DNA of 64,000 nt from Vigna angularis (taxonomy: Eukaryota > Streptophyta > Magnoliopsida > Fabales > Fabaceae). The translations under genes were made by a program, and so were the position numbers. Positions within the stretch are counted from its first letter, which is position 1. Each line of letters opens with the position of its first letter. The notes beneath the pieces were generated by a model. That model saw only the letters and a list, made by a program, of their open reading frames with translations, searched no databases and had not been told where the DNA came from. The stretch covers positions 48,953,630-49,017,629 of the forward strand of contig NC_068970.1 in assembly GCF_016808095.1 (NCBI RefSeq), written 5' to 3'. Positions 57,903 to 64,000 of the stretch are shown here, one piece after another.

Positions 57903-59377
57903 CTAGTATGGTCGGCTTGTTTTCCGGTTTTGTTGTGCCAGATCAGCATCTACATGGATTTTGGTATTTGGCGATGTACTATATATTTGTTTCTGCTTTG
58001 AGGAAAATTTGAATCTCAAAAGTATCGAGTTGGTCATTACACCAATGGAACTCAGCCCCATGAGAGCCCCTGCAATTGATGGAGTCAGAATAGTTCCATT
58101 TATGGGAAATAACACTCCAGCTGCAATTGGAATTCCTACCTGTATACAGATAGAGGTTTAAATACACCATGAAGGTTGAATAACAATATAGAACAATATT
58201 TTTCCAGATATTTCAAAATCGCAAATAACAGAAACATTAAACCAACAAAAAGAAAGTATCAGTCCTAAATTCAATTGAATTTGGTACATGAAACAGGTGG
58301 AGATTATCTGCGCTGATACCGCATGTTAATAAAATTCGGACACCGATTGTATTTGCATTTTGATGTGGAGTGTTTTATTTAACTGTAAATGAAAGAAGCA
58401 GAACACTTAAAACCCAAGCTGTCTCAAAGAAGAAAGTATAATTAGTTGCTATATTTAAATCTTAGATTTCATTTGAAACATGACTTTGATTTGTCTCATT
58501 CATACAACTACTACCACCAAGACCTTACCCTACTCGGTGAAGTAAACTATTATCATATATCACCAGGCATGGTTAAACCCCAAACTTTTGAGAGATGATC
58601 CCTTTTAATAATTTTCTCTAACCTTCGAACAAGAACCATGCAATATATTTAATCGATGCCTTCAATGGTAATCTTTGTCCTTGTCCTAATAATCTTATTG
58701 ATTTCTATAACACCAATATTCCCTTGTATAGAATTTGTATCCCACACTTCTCCGCATGGTGAGCTTGACAGTTCCACTTCCAATATTTATTTATCAAAAA
58801 TACATTCATCAAGTGTTTTTTAAGTTTAGTATTTATTAGACATTCTAAATGTTAAAATGACATAAAAGTAAGAAGATAAAAGAACAACAGTACTTAAACA
58901 TAAAAAGGATGTAAAGAGGAATTCTTGAGATAAAATTATAATTTATAAAGTATATTTCTTTTCTTATATAAAATATTTCTTTTATTTGTTATAAAGTACC
59001 CATAACTTTTTAATTTCATACCTCTAAAAGCTGACTTTGATTGAGTAGTTAACAAGTAAATTAATAGTTCATTAATAACTAAATTTATTTCCATCTCTAA
59101 CCATATTCCTTCATCGGGAAGGTCTTTTGCTGATAATCAAAATAGAAAATGCTAAGAACATTTTTTACATTTCAACAAGCAACTTTTCTATGCGAAACAA
59201 AAAATCAAATTTGTAATGGAAATGAATTAAGCATGTGGAAAATTCTTAGATATACACGCGGATCAATTTCTATGTTTAGGTGGTAGAAGAACTTACAATG
59301 TTGTAGACGAAAGCCCACCAAAGATTCTGCTTTACAGTATTCATGGTCAGCCTACTAAGCTCCAAGGCATCAAGTAC
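57903..59377 (-). CDS. PAA1: P1B-type copper ATPase, chloroplast PAA1/HMA6-like, last two coding exons only
   Basis: Minus-strand exons 59297-59377 and 57903-58139 (stop included) join in phase across a 1.16-kb GT-AG intron. The first encodes [20 protein letters not shown]. The second encodes [20 protein letters not shown] and [19 protein letters not shown], then a hydrophilic tail. These are the last two membrane helices of a P1B-type Cu+ ATPase. The Asn of YNI and the MxxSS segment are the usual copper-site helix positions. The wording fits PAA1 (HMA6), the chloroplast-envelope copper pump, better than PAA2. HMA domain, phosphorylation Asp and nucleotide site lie beyond the window. The preceding intron holds element C. 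Confidence 0.85.
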
Positions 59378-59659
59378 CTGCAATTAAATAAAAAGATTAA
59401 TTATCTACTAACATTCGATTGTCTAAATCAACCACATCGAAGAAATATTCTGGGTGCACATAATAAAGTGTCTTAGCAGAAATAAAGGCATCGAGAACGT
59501 AACCTAATCATTCTTTGGTTATTGAAGTAAAAATACGTATTTCATGTAAATCAACTACTTTCAATCCACACCCAGGTGTCTCCTAGAATCTCAAGTGCAC
59601 TAAAAGAAAAATGAGAAAAGTGTTAAATAAAACCGGTTCCAATCCTATATATTTGTTAA

Positions 59660-62600
59660 TCTGGAAATTAGGTTAAATGGAAATTGATATCTTTATTACA
59701 AAGAGATCATACAAGATATATACGGAAGACCTAAGCTATTTTAGGAAATATAATAACTATATTCTATTCTAGAATCTCTTGATTTATGGGATTGTCCCTG
59801 TTTATTCAAATCTGTACCGATTACAATAAAATATATACTTGTTATGAAATACACAAATTTCCTAATTTATTCTTTCCTAAAATACTATTTGATTTCCCAC
59901 ACTCCCCCTCAAGCTGGTGAATAGATGTTTTCCATTCCCAGCTTGGATACAATCTTCTCAAAATTGTGGCAGCCCAGCCCCTTGGTAAGAATGTCTGCAA
60001 TTTGATCTTGAGAGGACACATATGGAGTGCATATCAAGCCACTATCAAGCTTTTCTTTGATGAAGTGTCTGTCTACTTCAATATGCTTTGTTTTATCATG
60101 CTGCACTGGGTTGTGGGCTATGCTGATTGCTGACTTATTATCACAATAGAGCTTCATAGGTTCTTCCCATTTTATCCTCAAGTCTTCTAAGATGATTTTA
60201 AGCCATAGCAACTCACATATACCTTGTGCCATGGCTCGGAATTCCGCTTCAGCACTGGACCGAGCCACTACACCCTGCTTTTTGCTTCTCCAAGTCACAA
60301 GATTTCCTCCAAGAAAGGTGCAATATCCTGTAGTTGACCTCCTATCCACAATTGACCCTGCATAATCAACATCAGTATAGGCTTCAAGCTTCACATTACC
60401 ATTCCTTTTGAATAGAATCCCTCTTCCTGGAGTTCCTTTAAGGTACTGTAAAATTCTGTGGGCAGCTTGTAAATGGGACTCCTTTGGGCTATGCATAAAT
60501 TGGCTAATTAAACTCACTGCATAGGCAATATCTGGCCTGGTATGAGACAAATATATAAGTCTGCCCACTAATGGCAATTGGGAGGTCAATATCATTTTGG
60601 GTTTCAATTTCAAGATCATTTTGGGTTTCAATTTCAGCCTGCACAGCTGGAGAAAAAATTGTTACCTCTTTTTGTGGATTTGAGTTGGATTCTTGAACAT
60701 TGCTTGATCCTGGAATGGCCTTAGTCTTCCTTGAGTATACCAGCTTCTTACCAAATTTTCCAGCTTCAACATCTCCTTGATCAGCTTCACAATTAATTTC
60801 ACTTTCTTGACCTATTTCACTTGGTACAGCTTCAATTTGATCTAGTTTAGGTTCAAATATCAGGTCTGGAAGAATGGGAAAACCAGAATTACTACTTTCC
60901 TTATCTTCCCTGAAACTCTCCCCCGGAAGATAAGGTTGATGGAAATAGCCCTCTTGTTCATTGAAGGTAACATCCCTAGACACAGAATTTTTTGGATGGG
61001 GGGTGGTAGCATTTATACCCTTTCTGAGTGAGTGAGTAACCAACAAAGACACACTTTAAGGCTCTAGGATCAAGTTTCCCCCTGTCTGTATTATGAATAT
61101 GGACATATGAGATGCACCCAAAAACTCTTGGTTTAAGATTATTTGTAGTGGATAGGTTTGGATAGAAAGACGACAAAGCTTCCATAGGGCTTTTTGATCC
61201 TAAGACTCTAGAGGGTAGTCTATTGATAAGGTGTGTTGCTGTAAGAACAGCTTCCCCCAGAGATTTTTTGGAACACTATTTTGGAACAACAATGCCCGAG
61301 TCTGATTTAATAGATGCCCATTTTTTCTTTCTGCGACCCCATTCTGCTGTGGTGTTTTGACACAAGAGGACTCATGAATTATACCTTCTTTTTGACAAAA
61401 AGAATTAAGGACATGATTGAAGTAATCTTTGGCATTATCTGACCTAAGCCTCTTAATATTAACACCAAACTGACCTTTTATCAGGGAGTGGAAGTTTAGG
61501 AAGACAGAACTGACTTCTGATTTTTGTTTAAGTAGGAAAACCCAAGTGACCCTTGTACAATCATCTATAAAGGTGACAAACCATCGAGCACCAGACACAT
61601 TTGAAACATTAGAAGGTCCCCATACATCAATATGAACAAGATAAAAGGGGAAATTGCTAATTTTATTACTTATTGGAAAAGATACACGCTTGTGCTTAGC
61701 AAGTTCACACACCTCACAATGAAGACTCTCAACATCTAACTTTGTAAACAGATAGGGAAACATAATTTTGATCACTCCAAAGGAGGGATGTCCCAACCGA
61801 CAATGATAAAGCATGATTTTTTCTCTGTTGGTCATCAAAGATTCAGATATGAAGGAATGAGAGATTCTGTTTTTGTTGGACAGATTTGGATCTTCAAGAT
61901 AATAAAGGCCATTCCATTCTCTAGCATGTCCAATCATCCTCCCCGAATCCTTGTCCTGAAATACACAATGATCGTTGTAAAAAACAACCTTACATGACAA
62001 ATCCTTTATAAGTTTTCGTATAGAGACTAGGTTGGTGGACAGCTTTGGGACATGGAGAACATCTTTTAAGGTTATTAAAGAATTGATTTGGATATTTCCT
62101 TGACCAGCTGCAGTTATAAGGGTTCCATCTGCTGTGGCAATTTTCTTGTTGCTGGGACATGGGGAATATGTGGAGAAGTGTTTGGCTAATGGTGTCATGT
62201 GGTCTGTGGCTCCAGAGTCCAATATCCAGTAATTGTTAAAGGGTGTATCTGAGACATTTAATCCAAAAGAAAGTGGAAACTTACCTGAATATGCTAAAGA
62301 ACACACACCTGTAGGTTTTTCCAGCTTACTAAGAAAGGTTCTCACCCTTTCTATCTCCTCTTGATTAAGATGGGCAGCAGCTTCTGGATTATTTCCTTCA
62401 TTTGTTCCAGCAGCAACATAAACTTGTCCTCCTTTCCTTGAGGGGCCTCCTCTGTGTCCCCCTTCTCGATCTCGATTTAAAGGCTTCCCATGCAACTTCC
62501 AGCACTTCTCTCGGGTATGACGAGGCTTATTGCAGTAGGTACACCAGAGACCATCACCTTTCTTCTCCACATTTGCTGATCCTCCTTTCTTCTGTTCGGC

Positions 62601-63805
62601 TACCATGGCCAACGTCTGTTCTCCTTTATGGTCAGCCACCATTGCTGAGTTCTCTACTACTGCTGGACTCTCCAACATGAGACCCCTTCTGCTTTCTTCA
62701 CTTCTCACAATAGCCACCACTTCATTGAAGCATGGTACCTTTTGCTTCCCCAATATTTGAATCCTAACTTGATCAAATTCAGGATTCAAACCAACAAGGA
62801 AATCATAAACTCTGTCTTGTTCGATATATTCCTTGAGAAGTGCTGAATCTTCAGTACATTTGGCTTTTATGACTCTATAATGGTCTAGCTCCATCCATAA
62901 TGATTTCAACTGATTGGCATATTCTGTAACAGTCTTGTTCCCTTGTTTTGCTACCAAAGTTTTCACCTTTACGTCATATACTTGAGCAGCATCTTTGGCT
63001 TTAGAGTAGGTTTGCTCTACAGCATCCCAAATCTCTTTTGCCGAATTAAGGAACATGCATGTGTCGCTGATTTCTGGAATCATTGAATTCCACAGCCACG
63101 CCATGATCATTGAATCTTCCTCATCCCATGTAGTAAACTTGGGATCCTCCTGTTTGGGTCCAAACTCCATCAGGTGACTCAACTTCCCCTTTCCCTTCAG
63201 CACTGTACGAACAAGTTGGGCCCACTTCAAATAATTTCTTCCATTGAGTCGATATGCAGAATGGATATTCTGCAGTTCTCCAGGAAGCTGGGAATGGGAA
63301 TTCCCTGTTTCTGGAGTTGGGTTCACAACTTCCTCTTCCCTTGACATCATAGCAAGAAGATGGCTGAGCGGAAAAAAGGAAAGGATGTGCAATTAAGGCA
63401 CAGAGAAGACAGCAGCAACAGAAGAATGAGCGATAGAGAAGGTTGCAATAGCAAGGGAAAAAAATGTAATGAATATAGGAAAAGATGCAGCAGCAATGCA
63501 GGCTGCCGTCTTAGGGTTTACAATGCGCAGACAAAGCTTCCTAGATTGGAAGCTCTGATACCATCTGGAAATTAGGTTAAATGGAAATTGATATCTTTAT
63601 TACAAAGAGATCATACAAGATATATACGGGAGACCTAAACTATTTTAGGAAATATAATAACTATATTCTATTCTAGAATCCCTTGATTTATGGGATTGTC
63701 CCTATTTATTCAAATCTGTACCGATTACAATAAAATATATACTTGTTATGAAATACACAAATTTCCTAATTTATTCTTTCCTAAAATACTATTTGATTTC
63801 CCACA
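59660..63805 (-). mobile_element. Element C: young minus-strand copia with a deleted reverse transcriptase
   Basis: The 242-bp LTRs (59660-59901 and 63564-63805) differ at about four positions (under 2%). The perfect target duplication GTTAA (59655-59659 and 63806-63810) lies at the start of a TRIM terminal repeat. The primer-binding site, read TGGTATCAGAGC on the minus strand (63552-63563), directly adjoins the 5' LTR. A purine tract GAGGGGGAG precedes the 3' LTR. LTR termini are TGTGGG...CCAGA, that is TG...GA. The total of 4,146 bp is short for a copia because most of the reverse transcriptase is missing. Confidence 0.95.
59909..63350 (-). pseudogene. Element C gag-pol with frameshift and internal deletion
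   Basis: From ATG 63350: gag (YRLNGRNYLKWAQLVRTVLK), zinc knuckle CTYCNKPRHTREKC, protease LDSGATDHM, pre-integrase LGHPSFGVI, and integrase with HIDVWGPS, RSDNAKDYF and NGVAERKNGHLL. A one-base loss in a G run near 61,256 shifts the frame just after WG. The integrase C-terminus continues in another frame (KLDPRALKCVFVGYS). A Ser/Glu/Asn-rich linker follows (60,640-60,960). At about 60,580 the linker jumps directly to LVGRLIYLSHTRPDIAYAV, so the reverse transcriptase core with its YVDD is absent. RNase H is intact to the stop ([20 protein letters not shown], ending IYSPA). Confidence 0.93.
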
Positions 63806-64000
63806 GTTAAGAAGTGGATTTTGAGTCTAACTCAACCCCACAAAACTGGCTTGTAAGATGAGGTTTGCACTCACTTATATATTATAAATTGGTCTTATCT
63901 CTAGTCGATTGAAACTTCCAACACACCCTCCTCACGCCGAGGTATATACATCCCGAGCGTGAGACTAGACATTATTGAGTGATCTGATAGTGGCCCGATA

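Larger units (their letters stand above)
59654..64000. mobile_element. Second TRIM copy, split by element C and cut by the window end
   Basis: The TRIM terminal repeat begins TGTTAA at 59654-59659, is interrupted by element C, and resumes with GTTAAGAAGTGG at 63806, running to CCAACA at 63923. Counted without the insertion, the repeat is 119 bp, against 120 bp in the copy at 40583. The interior (CACGCCGAGGTATATACATC ...) follows to the end of the window. Its second terminal repeat is outside. Confidence 0.9.

Noticed and set aside
1..64000. A previously undescribed multi-gene system
   Set aside because: The host genes are unrelated families on both strands with ordinary spacing. The remaining coding content is retroelement-derived. 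Nothing supports a new functional cluster.

Overview
This is a window of plant nuclear DNA. The genes are split by GT-AG introns in AT-rich sequence, the gene families are plant-specific (P-class PPR, KUP/HAK potassium transporter, SC35 splicing factor, PAA1-type copper ATPase), and LTR retrotransposons are densely nested. The protein style and the repeats suggest a eudicot, probably a legume of the Vigna/Phaseolus kind. That placement is inference. I see no CRISPR array, no rRNA gene and no tRNA gene I could defend.

Left part, 1-19.2 kb (gene-rich): a three-exon mitochondrial-type ribosomal protein bL32 gene (+), a two-exon coiled-coil protein (+), a three-exon small HMA-domain protein with a damaged metal site (+), an eight-exon SC35 splicing factor (-), and an intronless PPR gene (+). 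A 163-bp Mutator-type MITE with a perfect 9-bp target duplication lies upstream of the PPR gene. A 209-bp copy of the bL32 intron 1-exon 2-intron 2 segment lies 17.5 kb downstream of its parent.

Middle part, 19.2-37 kb (retroelement nest): an old Tork/TNT1-like copia element (about 23.2-34.7 kb) carries a 2.35-kb solo LTR inside its gag. Its 3' LTR is interrupted by a younger short-LTR copia-like element (27519-34383, target duplication AGAAG). That element is itself interrupted by a gypsy (Tekay/Del-like) element with a 2.98-kb LTR that is truncated inside RNase H.

Right part, 37-56.8 kb: one gene, a KUP7-like potassium transporter with ten coding exons (846 aa). Its fifth intron is about 14.9 kb and is filled by a nested pile: an old minus-strand copia (G) holding a TRIM, a plus-strand copia (E) with an apparently intact, very young relative (D; identical 155-bp LTRs, 1369-aa gag-pol ORF) and a 152-bp solo LTR inside it, and a gag-only LTR element (F). 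Each of these insertions except G has a recognisable target-site duplication.

Far right, 57.9-64 kb: the last two coding exons of a minus-strand P1B copper ATPase (PAA1/HMA6-like), convergent with the potassium transporter. Upstream of the penultimate exon, presumably in an intron, a young copia element (C) sits six bases into a TRIM. Its pol has lost most of the reverse transcriptase. The rest of the ATPase gene lies beyond the window.

The cellular genes are independent housekeeping or transport genes with no sign of a pathway cluster. I found no convincing new multi-gene system. The unusual content is the layered retroelement architecture, LTR termini that do not end in CA, the gag-only element with a peptide-coding minisatellite, and two substitutions at family-conserved residues in host genes.
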